A stretch of DNA of 64,000 nucleotides, from contig NZ_QNQU01000006.1 of NCBI RefSeq assembly GCF_003315595.1, positions 62,001 to 126,000 on the forward strand, read 5' to 3'. The stretch is from Pedobacter miscanthi (GTDB lineage: Bacteria; Bacteroidota; Bacteroidia; Sphingobacteriales; Sphingobacteriaceae). Positions 9,295 through 18,276 of the stretch are shown in pieces. How positions within the stretch are numbered: position 1 is the first letter of the stretch; each line of letters opens with the position of its first letter. The notes beneath the pieces were generated by a model. The model worked only from the letters and a program-made list of their open reading frames with translations, was not told the DNA's origin and made no database searches. Made by a program: the position numbers and the translations under genes.

Positions 9295-9960
9295 TTAATC
9301 CCTCCAAAGGTAAGGAAATAACAATAAAGAGGTTGCCACCATGAGTACATTCACCACCAGCAACATCGCTATTTCATCGTAACTATTCTCCCATGGCAAG
9401 CCATCAACTGCATTTTTCGCTAATTTAATTAAAAGGATCAGTACAGGGATAATGATGGGAAAACTTAATATTGCCATTAACATACCGCCGTTACCCGCTT
9501 TGCTTGCAATAGCCGAAACCATGGTAAATACGGTAGAAAAACTCATACTGCCCAATACCACCGCTACATAATACAGCACCATATCAGGCGGGGTAAAAGA
9601 ATCGAAAACCAAAGTATAAAAGCCCAATGCGATGGTGGTAAGTACCAGCATGAGGAGCGTATTGTAAACCGTTTTAGAAATCAGAACCGCAGCCGGACTA
9701 GCCAGAATGTAACTGTAAAGCTGTTGTCCTTTGGTTTCCTGTAAAAAACTCTTCGAAACACCATTGATGGAGGCAAAAAGCATAATAATCCAGAACAAGG
9801 CGTTCCAGGTTAATTTATCGCCAAGGCTTACAAAAGAAAGGTAACAGGTAAAAATAGTAGAAACCACGTAAAGCAGTACACCGTTAATGGTATATTTGGA
9901 GCGCCACTCTAATAATACTTCCTTGTGAATTAAATATTTAACCTCTTTGGCCAATTGCAT
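9295..9960 (-). CDS. ccmB: Heme exporter protein CcmB
   Basis: A 221-residue protein with six hydrophobic segments. The N-terminal EVKYLIHKEVLLEWRSKY and the FLQETKGQQLYSY region are typical of CcmB, the membrane subunit of the CcmAB ABC complex that drives release of holo-CcmE. No ccmA ATPase is adjacent, and the only ABC ATPase in the window (41480) fits GldA better, so ccmA is presumably elsewhere. A -7 box lies 5 bp before the ATG. Confidence 0.88.
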   Translation of the reverse strand: MQLAKEVKYLIHKEVLLEWRSKYTINGVLLYVVSTIFTCYLSFVSLGDKLTWNALFWIIMLFASINGVSKSFLQETKGQQLYSYILASPAAVLISKTVYNTLLMLVLTTIALGFYTLVFDSFTPPDMVLYYVAVVLGSMSFSTVFTMVSAIASKAGNGGMLMAILSFPIIIPVLILLIKLAKNAVDGLPWENSYDEIAMLLVVNVLMVATSLLLFPYLWRD

Positions 9961-9965
9961 AACCG

Positions 9966-9973
9966 CAAAGATA
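9966..9973 (-). promoter_or_regulatory. -7 promoter box abutting ccmB
   Basis: TATCTTTG on the minus strand, an exact TAnnTTTG match, with 5 bp between it and the ATG at 9960. If used, the mRNA would be leaderless or nearly so. Confidence 0.55.
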
Positions 9974-10034
9974 AATAATTGCGCTATTGTTGGATGGCTT
10001 TATTGTTGTATTGTTGTAATTTTGTTAACGGTTT

Positions 10035-10320
10035 TCAGCCATGGAGACATAGAAAACACGGAGAAAATCTTAACCACAGATATTTTTTAATGGCATATAC
10101 GGCACAAAATTAATTAGCCACGGAGACACAGAAACACGGAGAAAATCTTAACCACAACTTGTCCCGATCTTTCGGGAGATAAAAAGGATAAACACTGATA
10201 TTTTCAATAGCATAAACGGCATATAATTTAATTGGCCACGGAGGCATAGAAATGCGAAGAAAACAACATGCACAACAAATCTGTGTTCATCTGTGTGAAT
10301 CTGTGGTTAAAGCAATAATA
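10035..10320. repeat. Repeats of GCCACGGAGACACAGAAACACGG type
   Basis: Fills the 362-bp gap between divergent ccmB and ogt. Three imperfect units begin CCATGGAGACATAG, CCACGGAGACACAG and CCACGGAGGCATAG, two followed by GAGAAAATCTTAACCACA. The last part is TCTGTGTTCATCTGTGTGAATCTGTGGTT. A short hairpin CCCGATCTTTCGGG is embedded at about 10167-10180. Related sequence occurs at 42192-42252 and 49690-49730. No gene is seen. Confidence 0.75.
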
Positions 10321-10322
10321 AT

Positions 10323-10802
10323 ATGAACTACGCATCAGTTATAGAAACACCAATTGGCAATATAACCATCCTGGCTGATGATGAATTTGTACATGCTGTA
10401 ACTTTTGAAGAAAAAGATATTTCAGATTTATCCGAAAACGAACTCACGATAAACGTTGCCAACCAGTTAAATGATTATTTTAGCGGAAACCTTCGCGATT
10501 TTGATTTCCCGATGAAACAGAAAGGAACCGAATTTCAACAGGAAGTTTGGCAGAATTTATTGGCTATACCTTATGGCGAAACCACTTCTTACGCCAAATT
10601 TTCGGCACATAAACCTTTAGCGATCCGTGCAATAGCATCTGCTAATGGAAAAAACAACATTGCCATTGTCGTTCCTTGTCACAGGGTAATTGGCAGTAAT
10701 GGTAAACTGGTAGGCTACGCAGGCGGATTATGGCGTAAACAATGGCTGCTGCAGCACGAACGCGAAGTTACCCAACAAGGACAAACAGAATTAAAATTTT
10801 AA
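10323..10802 (+). CDS. ogt: Methylated-DNA--protein-cysteine S-methyltransferase (Ogt type)
   Basis: A 159-residue suicide repair protein that removes O6-alkyl groups from guanine in DNA. The active-site motif PCHRVI is present with the acceptor cysteine at residue 119, preceded by the helix-turn-helix region (GTEFQQEVWQNLLAIPYGETTSY) and followed by GYAGGLWRKQWLLQHE. The length matches Ogt or the C-terminal half of Ada, with no Ada regulatory domain. The cupin gene starts 15 bp downstream, so the two may be co-transcribed. Confidence 0.93.
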   Translation: MNYASVIETPIGNITILADDEFVHAVTFEEKDISDLSENELTINVANQLNDYFSGNLRDFDFPMKQKGTEFQQEVWQNLLAIPYGETTSYAKFSAHKPLAIRAIASANGKNNIAIVVPCHRVIGSNGKLVGYAGGLWRKQWLLQHEREVTQQGQTELKF

Positions 10803-10817
10803 AACTATACTTTTTTT

Positions 10818-11210
10818 TTGCAGATGAATACAGATCAAGCCGGAACACCAGATTATTTAAAAGCCATCCGTTTAATTAATATCGAAGGGGACAAATGTTC
10901 GTTCGAAACCGGAAAAATCCCTATCCGCCAACACATTAATGCAAATTACTTTTTTGCTCAAACAGATGTATCTACCCTTGAAAAAATTCCCCACCCTGCA
11001 CCACGACGACAGTATGTAATTACCCTGAAAGGCAGACTTAAATTTACGGTAAGTAATGGCGAAACTTTTATTATTGAACCGGGGATTGTGCTGATCGCCA
11101 ATGATACCGCAGGCGAAGGCCACACCTGGGAAATTGTAGATGGCAATGAATGGGAAAGGATTTACATCCCTTTAGATGAAGATACAGACGACTATTTTAC
11201 AATAGACTAA
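10818..11210 (+). CDS. Cupin-like protein
   Basis: A 130-residue cytoplasmic protein with beta-rich sequence of cupin character: a RRQYVITLKGRLKFTVSNGE strand region, then EPGIVLIANDTAGEGHTWEIV. The metal-ligand histidine pattern is incomplete; the second motif has GHTWEI, while the first lacks the usual HxH. Start may be 10818 or the ATG at 10824. It sits 15 bp behind ogt. The fold assignment is moderate and no substrate can be named. Confidence 0.6.
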   Translation: MQMNTDQAGTPDYLKAIRLINIEGDKCSFETGKIPIRQHINANYFFAQTDVSTLEKIPHPAPRRQYVITLKGRLKFTVSNGETFIIEPGIVLIANDTAGEGHTWEIVDGNEWERIYIPLDEDTDDYFTID

Positions 11211-11267
11211 CACTCTTAAAACCGGGATCAGCTCAAATTCGTAAATAATATCAAAACCTGAGATATT

Positions 11268-11777
11268 ATGAAAACGATTTGCTCCCTCCTGTTTGTTCTT
11301 TTAAGCTACCTGCCTATGGAAAAAAATGTTCCGGTGGCTAAACTGGATTTAAAAAAATACGCCGGAACGTGGTATTCGTTATATTCTATACCCACAATTT
11401 TCGATAAAGGCAGCCGCGAAACCACAACAAAATACACCTTAAACAAAGATGGCTATTACAATGTGCTTACCACCTACAAAAAGCCAGGAGATGAAAAAGT
11501 TTATTCGAGAAATTCAAAAATGTTCCCATCAGAAAGCGGCGATAGCGGAGAGTTACAGGCACAGTTTATCTGGCCGATAAAGGTTGATTACTGGATTATC
11601 GAACTGGCCGATGATTATTCTTATGTAGTGGTTGGTCACCCTGATCACAAATTTTTGTTCATCATGAGCCGCAGTCAGACGATGCCGAAGAAAACCCATG
11701 ATGAAATAGTGGCCAGGTGCAAGGCAAAAGGATATGAAGTGGGTAAACTTACTTCACAATTGCACGAAAAAGTTTAA
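11268..11777 (+). CDS. Lipocalin family protein (Blc-like)
   Basis: A 169-residue protein with an N-terminal hydrophobic export segment, then [18 protein letters not shown], the lipocalin GxW signature. The later [18 protein letters not shown] and [11 protein letters not shown] segments match bacterial Blc proteins, which bind hydrophobic ligands in the envelope. There is no lipobox cysteine, so it is probably periplasmic rather than a lipoprotein. Its stop overlaps the 3' end of the convergent membrane-protein gene by 4 bp. Confidence 0.85.
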   Translation: MKTICSLLFVLLSYLPMEKNVPVAKLDLKKYAGTWYSLYSIPTIFDKGSRETTTKYTLNKDGYYNVLTTYKKPGDEKVYSRNSKMFPSESGDSGELQAQFIWPIKVDYWIIELADDYSYVVVGHPDHKFLFIMSRSQTMPKKTHDEIVARCKAKGYEVGKLTSQLHEKV

Positions 11778-12172
11778 GCCGTAATTTTTTCTCCGCGTTT
11801 AACGCTGAAGAGCATAAATATTACACCAACCAAAAGTACAATCCATCCCCATTGGAAATGAACTACTTTACCGATTAGTTTATTGGCAAAACCGTATTTT
11901 GTATAATTATTCGCAGTAAAATAAACAGCAACAACAGCTAAAATATACCAGATTGCCATTATAAAACTCATAAACCTAAACGCGCCTACTTTTCTAATGA
12001 ACAGAAACAATACCGAAATGGCGATAATGGCATAAGTAATCATAAATAAACGCGCATCAGATTGGTACAAGTTCCAGTTACCTTTAATCGGCACTTTTAA
12101 TATCGGACAGAAGCCTGCAATAACGCATAACAAAATGCCTAACCATGCCCTGAATTTATTTAATACTAACAT
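11774..12172 (-). CDS. Four-segment membrane protein of unknown function
   Basis: A 132-residue protein with four predicted hydrophobic segments (about residues 8-24, 44-58, 66-85, 107-124) and a basic C-terminus (VKRGEKITA). No conserved family motif is recognised. It converges on, and overlaps by 4 bp, the lipocalin gene. Upstream (12173-12315) is AT-rich sequence with GGTTAATCGGTTAATTG-like repeats. Confidence 0.7.
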   Translation of the reverse strand: MLVLNKFRAWLGILLCVIAGFCPILKVPIKGNWNLYQSDARLFMITYAIIAISVLFLFIRKVGAFRFMSFIMAIWYILAVVAVYFTANNYTKYGFANKLIGKVVHFQWGWIVLLVGVIFMLFSVKRGEKITA

Positions 12173-12315
12173 TTTTATTTTGGTTAATCGGTTAATTGTT
12201 TGAATTGGTTAACTGGGGTTAATAGTTCATAATTGATCATTCTATCGCTCACTTTTGGCTTTCCTATAACTCTTAACCAATAACTAATTAACGAATGAAC
12301 TGATGAACTAAATTA

Positions 12316-12651
12316 CTACTGTCCTTCAATAATCCCCATTTTATCGGCAAAGTGTGCGCAATAATCGCGTAAATCTTCAACGATAAGGGTTTCGTTAGTG
12401 GCTTTCAAAAAGCTGTCGCCCATGGTTTGTAGAGTTTCGTAGAAGAAACGTTTCATCTCGTCAACAGGCATATCTTTTGTCCAAAGATCAATGCGCATTG
12501 AGTTTTTGTAATTGTGATCCCAAAGTGCCAGGAACATGGATTTTACCGGAACTTTATCAGTGGTTTGGGCATCAGTACTTTCCCAAAGAATATTCTCCGG
12601 CATATTGTTATCGTCTAACTCAACGGTTATTTTAATTTCTGCTTTTCTCAT
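12316..12651 (-). CDS. gldC: Gliding motility protein GldC
   Basis: A 111-residue cytoplasmic protein matching GldC in length and in segments: MRKAEIKITVELDDNNMPENI, then the WESTDA and LALWDHNYKNSMRIDLWTKDMPVDEM region and the helical C-terminus. In Flavobacterium johnsoniae GldC is needed for efficient gliding, with its biochemical role unclear. Here it is separate from the other gld genes. A near-consensus -7 box (CATCTTTG, minus strand, about 12714-12721) lies upstream. Confidence 0.82.
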   Translation of the reverse strand: MRKAEIKITVELDDNNMPENILWESTDAQTTDKVPVKSMFLALWDHNYKNSMRIDLWTKDMPVDEMKRFFYETLQTMGDSFLKATNETLIVEDLRDYCAHFADKMGIIEGQ

Positions 12652-12751
12652 ATTAATATTGATTTCACCGATTGAACAGATATCATAGATTTCTATCGGT
12701 AATTTTTACGGATGCAAAGATGATGAATTTACCAAATACTTCGCCTTTGTA

Positions 12752-13024
12752 TTATACTACTTTTTGTAATATTAACATCAAGATTGCAGCAATAACAATA
12801 AATGTCAACTCAACTACCCAAATCCTTTTGATATCTTTTAAGGTAAACCTGAAAATTAAGTCTGTAATAAAAGTTACCACAATAAGGCAACCTAAAATAA
12901 GGAGGTAAAAACCACTCATATTTATCTGGCGGGGTGCTGTCGCTTTTTCTGAAAGCAGATTTACAGTTACCAAGCCCAAACCAATGGCACTAACGATGTT
13001 TAAAGGCGTAATTCTAAGTTTCAT
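12752..13024 (-). CDS. Small three-segment membrane protein
   Basis: A 90-residue protein with three hydrophobic segments (about residues 9-24, 38-60, 68-88). No family motif recognised. Its ATG overlaps the helicase stop codon in a TAATG arrangement, so it is translationally coupled to the helicase and is probably real despite its size. Confidence 0.7.
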   Translation of the reverse strand: MKLRITPLNIVSAIGLGLVTVNLLSEKATAPRQINMSGFYLLILGCLIVVTFITDLIFRFTLKDIKRIWVVELTFIVIAAILMLILQKVV

Positions 13025-14370
13025 TACTTTTTCTTATCGAATCTTTTACCTTTTTTAAAACTCTTTACTTCTTTGCCGGCTTTTGCCTTCGCTTTATCCC
13101 TAACTTTTTTCTCGATAGCAGCAGCATGTTTTTTCTCATGGAAAGCCCCTTTAAAATCAGGATCTTCCTTACGTTTCTGCATATCTATTTCTTTTGCAAT
13201 ATGCTGACGTTCTTCGTAAGGAGTAGCTTCAATAAAAACACCTTCCGGAATTTCGGCAACGGGAATCTGCTGACGAATCAGCTTTTCAATCTTACGGACA
13301 TAGTATTTTTCGCCATCGGTGGCAAAAGTTATGGCATCACCTTTGGCAAAAGCCCTTCCGGTACGGCCAATCCTGTGCACATAATCTTCAATAATAATCG
13401 GCACATCAAAATTAATTACGTGGCTTACATCACTCACATCAATCCCCCTGCTCGCCACATCGGTAGCTACTAAAACACGGATATTCCCTTCTTTGAAGCT
13501 ATTAATGGAGTTAATTCTTGTATTTTGTCCCTTGTTAGCATGGATTACGCGTACATTTTCTGCACCATACCTGCGTTCGATAAAGCTGAAAATATTATCG
13601 GCAACGGTTTTGGTTTTACAGAAAATAATAAGGCGGTTAAAAGCCTCGTCATTTTTCAACAAATGCTGCAACAGGTTAATCTTAGTTTTAAAATTGGGAA
13701 CATGGTATAGAACCTGCGTTACATTTGCTGCAGGGGTTGCCTGCTGAGAAGCTTCTATTACAACCGGGTTTTTCAGGAAATCGCCTGCAATTTTCTGAAC
13801 CAGATCGCTCATGGTTGCCGAGAATAATAAATTCTGACGTTTACGTGGAACAATCTCCAGAATACGATGAATTGAGCCGATAAAACCCATATCCATCATT
13901 TTATCAGCTTCATCAAGCACCAAAAATTTTAAGCTTTGTGTATTGATATCGCCTGACAAATATAGATCCAGGAACCTTCCGGGCGTGGCTATTAAAATAT
14001 CGACTCCTTTTGCAATCTGTTCTTTTTGTGTTTTCGGACCTATTCCACCGAAAATCACCAATGAGCGTAAATCGGTATAAGTAGAAAATAATTTCACTTG
14101 CTCGGCAATCTGCATGGCCAGTTCGCGTGTTGGCGACAAAATCAAAGCTCTTGGAATATCGCCCTGGGCATACTTCAATTGCATTAAAATCGGTAGTACA
14201 AAAGCTGCTGTTTTTCCCGTACCCGTTTCTGCGATACCAAAAATATCCTGACCAGATAATACCGGCGCAATTGCTTTTTCCTGTATCGGTGTGGCAACGG
14301 TATAACCTGCGTCGGCAACTGCATTTAAAATTTGCCTGTTTAACTTAAATTCTTCGAACGATTTTGCCAT
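13024..14370 (-). CDS. DEAD-box RNA helicase
   Basis: A 448-residue ATP-dependent RNA helicase. Visible motifs in order: AETGTGKT (motif I), PTRELA (Ia), TPGR (Ib), DEAD (II), SAT (III), the helicase C domain with ATDVASRGIDV, and HRIGRTGRA (VI). The lysine-rich C-terminal tail (about 60 residues, ending KSFKKGKRFDKKK) is typical of RhlE-like helicases and probably binds RNA. An ATG at 14379 is also in frame, but a perfect -7 box at 14377-14384 overlaps it, so the start MAKSFEEF at 14370 is preferred. Confidence 0.93.
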   Translation of the reverse strand: MAKSFEEFKLNRQILNAVADAGYTVATPIQEKAIAPVLSGQDIFGIAETGTGKTAAFVLPILMQLKYAQGDIPRALILSPTRELAMQIAEQVKLFSTYTDLRSLVIFGGIGPKTQKEQIAKGVDILIATPGRFLDLYLSGDINTQSLKFLVLDEADKMMDMGFIGSIHRILEIVPRKRQNLLFSATMSDLVQKIAGDFLKNPVVIEASQQATPAANVTQVLYHVPNFKTKINLLQHLLKNDEAFNRLIIFCKTKTVADNIFSFIERRYGAENVRVIHANKGQNTRINSINSFKEGNIRVLVATDVASRGIDVSDVSHVINFDVPIIIEDYVHRIGRTGRAFAKGDAITFATDGEKYYVRKIEKLIRQQIPVAEIPEGVFIEATPYEERQHIAKEIDMQKRKEDPDFKGAFHEKKHAAAIEKKVRDKAKAKAGKEVKSFKKGKRFDKKK

Positions 14371-14376
14371 AGCGCA

Positions 14377-14384
14377 CAAAGATA
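14377..14384 (-). promoter_or_regulatory. -7 promoter box for the helicase gene
   Basis: TATCTTTG on the minus strand, 6 bp before the chosen ATG at 14370. Its position excludes the longer start. Confidence 0.55.
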
Positions 14385-14565
14385 GTGATTAAGGTTGAGG
14401 GTTTGAAGGTATAAGGCAGAAGGTTTGAAGCCAATCGCAAATCTAAAGACCATTAAAGCCCGGTAATACAGACCAATCTACTTGCAAACTCTTTTTTATA
14501 ATTATTTCTAAGCTCAAAACCTTGATACTTGCGACTTGATACTCGCAAAATAAACACTAAATTAC

Positions 14566-14573
14566 TACCTTTG
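14566..14573 (+). promoter_or_regulatory. -7 promoter box abutting pyrC
   Basis: TACCTTTG, an exact TAnnTTTG match, ends 5 bp before the pyrC ATG. This implies a leaderless or near-leaderless transcript. Confidence 0.55.
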
Positions 14574-14578
14574 AAACC

Positions 14579-15913
14579 ATGAATACTTACCTGATAAAAG
14601 CTGCTACAATTGTAAATGAAGGACAGAAAATTGTTGCTGATGTATTGATAAAAGATGGATTAATTGCCAAAATTGGTCAAAACTTATCCGAAACCGGAGC
14701 GCAGGAAATAAACGCAGAAGGACAATACCTTTTACCGGGAATGATTGATGATCAGGTACATTTTCGTGAGCCGGGTTTAACCCACAAAGCCGATATTTTT
14801 ACTGAAAGTATGGCGGCGGTAGCAGGAGGAATAACCTCTTTTATGGAAATGCCCAACACCGTACCCAATACTTTAACACAGGATTTACTGGCTGATAAGT
14901 ATGAAATTGCTGCGCAAACCTCATTGGCCAATTACTCGTTCTACATGGGGGCCAGCAATGATAACATTGAAGAAGTTTTAAAAACCGATCCGAAAAATGT
15001 TTGCGGTATTAAAGTTTTTATGGGCTCATCAACCGGAAATATGTTGGTAGACAATGAAAAAACCTTAGAAAACATTTTTAGTAAAGCACCAATTTTGGTG
15101 GCAACACATTGCGAAGATGAAGCAACCATCCGTCATAACTTAGCAGAATTTAAAGCTAAATATGGCGAAGAGCTTACCATCGAGATGCATCCTTTAATCC
15201 GCAGCGCAGAGGCTTGTTATAAATCATCATCATTGGCGGTCGAATTGGCAAAAACTTACCAAACGCGCTTACACATTCTACACATTTCTACCGCAAAAGA
15301 AATTACATTATTTGATAACATTACGCCATTAAAAGATAAAAAAATTACCGCCGAAGCCTGCGTACACCACCTTTGGTTTAATGATAAGGATTATGCCTCA
15401 AGAGGAAATTTTATAAAATGGAACCCTGCAGTAAAAACTGAAGATGATCAGAATGGGGTACTTAAAGGTGTGCTAGAAAATTATATCGACGTCATTGCAA
15501 CCGATCATGCGCCTCATACTTTAGCAGAAAAACAACAGCCCTATTCGCAGGCTCCATCTGGCGGTCCGCTGGTACAGCATGCTTTGCCTGCATTGCTGGA
15601 AATGCATTTGCAGGGAAAAATTTCTTTAGAACGCATTGCAGAAAAAACGGCGCATAACCTGGCTATTTGCTTTGATATCGAAAAACGTGGTTTCATCCGC
15701 GAAGGCTATTGGGCAGATTTGGTTCTGGTTAACTTAAACGATCCGTGGAGGGTAACCAAACTCAATAATTTTTATAAATGCGGTTGGAGCCCCTTTGATG
15801 GAGATACCTTCCAGGCCAGTATTACACATACTTTTGTTTCAGGAAATTTAGCCTATCAAAATGGCAAATTCACGACGGATCAGATCGGAAAACGCTTAAC
15901 TTTTGCAAGATAA
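14579..15913 (+). CDS. pyrC: Dihydroorotase
   Basis: A 444-residue amidohydrolase that cyclises carbamoyl aspartate to dihydroorotate in pyrimidine synthesis. Metal and substrate residues are visible: IDDQVHFREPG (residues 57-66), THCED (H177), LHISTA (H235) and ATDHAPH (D309). The usual HxH metal pair is QxH here (Q59, H61), a substitution I associate with other Bacteroidota dihydroorotases. GIKVFMGSSTGNM supplies the lysine region. It stands alone upstream of a toxin-antitoxin pair, with a -7 box right before the ATG. Confidence 0.9.
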   Translation: MNTYLIKAATIVNEGQKIVADVLIKDGLIAKIGQNLSETGAQEINAEGQYLLPGMIDDQVHFREPGLTHKADIFTESMAAVAGGITSFMEMPNTVPNTLTQDLLADKYEIAAQTSLANYSFYMGASNDNIEEVLKTDPKNVCGIKVFMGSSTGNMLVDNEKTLENIFSKAPILVATHCEDEATIRHNLAEFKAKYGEELTIEMHPLIRSAEACYKSSSLAVELAKTYQTRLHILHISTAKEITLFDNITPLKDKKITAEACVHHLWFNDKDYASRGNFIKWNPAVKTEDDQNGVLKGVLENYIDVIATDHAPHTLAEKQQPYSQAPSGGPLVQHALPALLEMHLQGKISLERIAEKTAHNLAICFDIEKRGFIREGYWADLVLVNLNDPWRVTKLNNFYKCGWSPFDGDTFQASITHTFVSGNLAYQNGKFTTDQIGKRLTFAR

Positions 15914-15919
15914 ATTCGT

Positions 15920-15927
15920 TATATTTG
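15920..15927 (+). promoter_or_regulatory. -7 promoter box for the toxin-antitoxin pair
   Basis: TATATTTG, an exact TAnnTTTG match, lies 7 bp past the pyrC stop and 19 bp before the antitoxin ATG. Confidence 0.5.
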
Positions 15928-15946
15928 TTTATTACAAGGAAATATC

Positions 15947-16147
15947 ATGGAAACATTAATCGTTCATCCTAAAAACAAAGAGCAACTTACAGCTTTAAAA
16001 GCTTTTATAAAGGCTTTGAAAATTGATTTTACATCTGAAAAGAGTCCATACAATCCTGAATTTGTTAAAAAAATTTTAGATGGAGAAAAATCAAGAAAGT
16101 CAGGTAAACCCGGTTTGAAAATTGATGTTCAAAATATGTGGAAATAA
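15947..16147 (+). CDS. DUF2683-like antitoxin
   Basis: A 66-residue protein beginning METLIVHPKNKEQLTALKAF, a start typical of DUF2683-like antitoxin components. The C-terminal half is basic (DGEKSRKSGKPGLKID), consistent with wrapping around a toxin. The toxin gene follows after 49 bp. The family call rests on sequence resemblance and on the neighbour. Confidence 0.7.
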   Translation: METLIVHPKNKEQLTALKAFIKALKIDFTSEKSPYNPEFVKKILDGEKSRKSGKPGLKIDVQNMWK

Positions 16148-16196
16148 TCCATAATTAATCCCAACATTTTATTGCGTCCCAAATTAACTAGTTAAA

Positions 16197-16460
16197 ATGG
16201 GTATGCAAATAGAATTACATGAAAAAGCCATAACTGACTTCCAATTTTGGGAAAAATCCGGAAATAGAGCAATTCAAAATAAGATACAGGCGCTTTTTAC
16301 AGATATGTTGCTTCATCCTTTTTACGGAATCGGTAAACCAGAAATGTTAAAACACGAACTTTCTGGAAAATGGTCGAGACGGATAAATGAAAAACATAGG
16401 ATTGTTTATGATGTAGTAGAAGATATTTTAAATATTTATTCACTAAGAGGTCATTATTAA
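16197..16460 (+). CDS. YoeB/Txe-family toxin (mRNA endonuclease)
   Basis: An 87-residue RelE-superfamily protein. Conserved residues of the YoeB group are visible: GKPEMLKHELSGKWSRRIN (including E49), KHRIVYDV (R68) and the C-terminal GHY (H86, Y87). These proteins cleave mRNA on the ribosome and are held inactive by the upstream antitoxin. Start may be 16197 or the ATG at 16203. The 49-bp gap to the antitoxin is longer than usual for the class. Confidence 0.85.
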   Translation: MGMQIELHEKAITDFQFWEKSGNRAIQNKIQALFTDMLLHPFYGIGKPEMLKHELSGKWSRRINEKHRIVYDVVEDILNIYSLRGHY

Positions 16461-16466
16461 TAGTTA

Positions 16467-17558
16467 ATGATAGTACGTTCATTATCAATCAAATCGCTTA
16501 TTTTAGTTAGCCTCGCTATCTTAATTTATACTTTCGGCTTATTCCCCACTCTTGTTCAGAAATATTACTCAGCAGATTTTTACTCTTACATATCTTCAGC
16601 CTTAAGGTTTATATCCTCTATCTTTCCTTTTGCCATTGGCGATATCATTTATGTTTTACTCATTGGCTTTGTACTTTACAAAATCGTAAGGCTTTTTAAA
16701 AGAAGAAAATCACTAAAAAAGCAGGATAGAATCACTATTCCTTTACAGGTTTTAAACTTCTTTTTAATTCTTTACATCATTTTCAAAATAGTTTGGGGAT
16801 TAAATTACAGCAGGCCAAGTATAAGCAAAGAGCTGGGCATAGGAAATGAAAAATATAATGTTAAAGAACTGGTTATGCTCGGCAATTATTTCGTTGATAA
16901 AACCAATGCCTTAAAATTGAAGCAAGTTAATGTACCAGCCTATACCATTAATGAACTTGAATCAAAATCGGCGGCTGCTTATACAATTATGGCACAAAAG
17001 AATAAGCTATTTCAATATCAAAATCCTTGCTTAAAATCCGTTTTAAGTCCTTGGTTAATCAGTAAAATTGGAATTGAAGGTTATTACGCCCCACTTTCGG
17101 GCGAAGCCAATATGAATATGAGCCTGCCCGATTTTGTAAAACCTTATGTAAGCTGCCATGAAATTGGCCATCAGCTGGGGATTGCTTACGAGGATGAAGC
17201 CAACCTGATTGGTTATCTTACTGCGAGTAATAGTCCTGATGTGAATTACCAATACTCGGCCAATTATGAAATGCTGCGTTATATTTTATTCGAAATCAGG
17301 ATGAAATCGCCCGAAGATTATAAATTGCTCCGTGCAAAGCTTTTACCACAAATCCTGGCTGATTTTAAAACCGAAAAAGAGTTTTGGAGAAAATATAACG
17401 GCGATATGTTCGGTTATATGGATGCCGCTTTTGATCGTTTCTTAAAACTGAATAATCAGAAAAAAGGAACAGACAGTTATCAGGATATTGTAATCTGGCT
17501 GTGGAATATTTATAAGTCGGAAAGTCAGAGGTCAGAAAGTCCGAAGATCAAGCTGTAA
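16467..17558 (+). CDS. DUF3810 membrane protein with HEIGH metalloprotease-like motif
   Basis: A 363-residue protein with three N-terminal membrane segments (about 10-28, 45-72, 92-112) and a soluble C-terminal domain. That domain has SCHEIGHQLGIAYEDEAN: HExxH at residues 231-235 and a glutamate eight residues further, as in zinc peptidases. The family is DUF3810, with no proven activity known to me. It begins 6 bp after the toxin stop. Its last codons (KSESQRSESPKIKL) come from a GTCAGAGGTCAGAAAGTCCGAAG repeat, so the native end may have been replaced. Confidence 0.8.
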   Translation: MIVRSLSIKSLILVSLAILIYTFGLFPTLVQKYYSADFYSYISSALRFISSIFPFAIGDIIYVLLIGFVLYKIVRLFKRRKSLKKQDRITIPLQVLNFFLILYIIFKIVWGLNYSRPSISKELGIGNEKYNVKELVMLGNYFVDKTNALKLKQVNVPAYTINELESKSAAAYTIMAQKNKLFQYQNPCLKSVLSPWLISKIGIEGYYAPLSGEANMNMSLPDFVKPYVSCHEIGHQLGIAYEDEANLIGYLTASNSPDVNYQYSANYEMLRYILFEIRMKSPEDYKLLRAKLLPQILADFKTEKEFWRKYNGDMFGYMDAAFDRFLKLNNQKKGTDSYQDIVIWLWNIYKSESQRSESPKIKL

Positions 17559-17599
17559 ATATCTCCATCATCCATTTTCCATAAAACATTTTACATCAC

Positions 17600-18181
17600 T
17601 TAACCGTGTATCGCTTCTTTAGTACCGAAACTCTGAATCAGCTCTCCTTCAAATTCCAGCCATTCTTTCCAGCGTTTTTCCACATCAACATCCGTGCTGT
17701 ATTTACGGGCAAAATTTAAGAAAGTAGTGTAATGACCAGCTTCTGAAACCATCAGTTCGTGGTAAAATTTGGCCAGTTCCTGATCTTTAATATTTAAAGA
17801 AAGTACCCTGAAACGTTCGCAACTCCTTGCTTCAATCATCGCCGCAAATAAAAGCCGGTCGATAAAAGCCATATTCCGACTCCCATCTTTCTTGCTGAAT
17901 TTTACCAAACGGCCAACATAATCATCTTTACGCTCGCGACTTAAAGTATAACCACGCTTTTTAATAATCTCGATTACCATCTGGAAATGTTGCATTTCTT
18001 CAATGGCAATAGCCGTTAATTCATCTACCAGATCCTGATGTTCAGAATTTTGGGTAATCAGCGTAATCGCATTTGTTGCTGCTTTTTGCTCACACCAGGC
18101 ATGGTCGGATAAAATTTCTTCTAAATTCGATTCCGCAATATTTGCCCAACGTGGGTCTGTCAATAATTTTAATCCTAACAT
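17600..18181 (-). CDS. miaE: tRNA 2-methylthio-N6-isopentenyladenosine-37 hydroxylase (MiaE-like)
   Basis: A 193-residue protein resembling MiaE diiron hydroxylases of modified A37 in tRNA. The four-helix ferritin-like fold carries glutamate and histidine ligands in IEEMQHFQMV and EARSCERFRVLS, then SEAGHYTTFLNFARKY. It opens MLGLKLLTDPRWANIAE, characteristic of the family. Divergent from the glycosyltransferase gene, with a -7 box 22 bp before its ATG. Confidence 0.88.
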   Translation of the reverse strand: MLGLKLLTDPRWANIAESNLEEILSDHAWCEQKAATNAITLITQNSEHQDLVDELTAIAIEEMQHFQMVIEIIKKRGYTLSRERKDDYVGRLVKFSKKDGSRNMAFIDRLLFAAMIEARSCERFRVLSLNIKDQELAKFYHELMVSEAGHYTTFLNFARKYSTDVDVEKRWKEWLEFEGELIQSFGTKEAIHG

Positions 18182-18203
18182 CTGGTGCGCTGTAATTGAG
18201 CTG

Positions 18204-18211
18204 CAAAATTA
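18204..18211 (-). promoter_or_regulatory. -7 promoter box for miaE
   Basis: TAATTTTG on the minus strand, an exact TAnnTTTG match in the 95-bp divergent region. Confidence 0.5.
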
Positions 18212-18276
18212 GAAATAATCGGCGCGGTTTTAAAATTGTGAATTAAAAAGCCCTTATTTTGCATAAATTTTAAATC

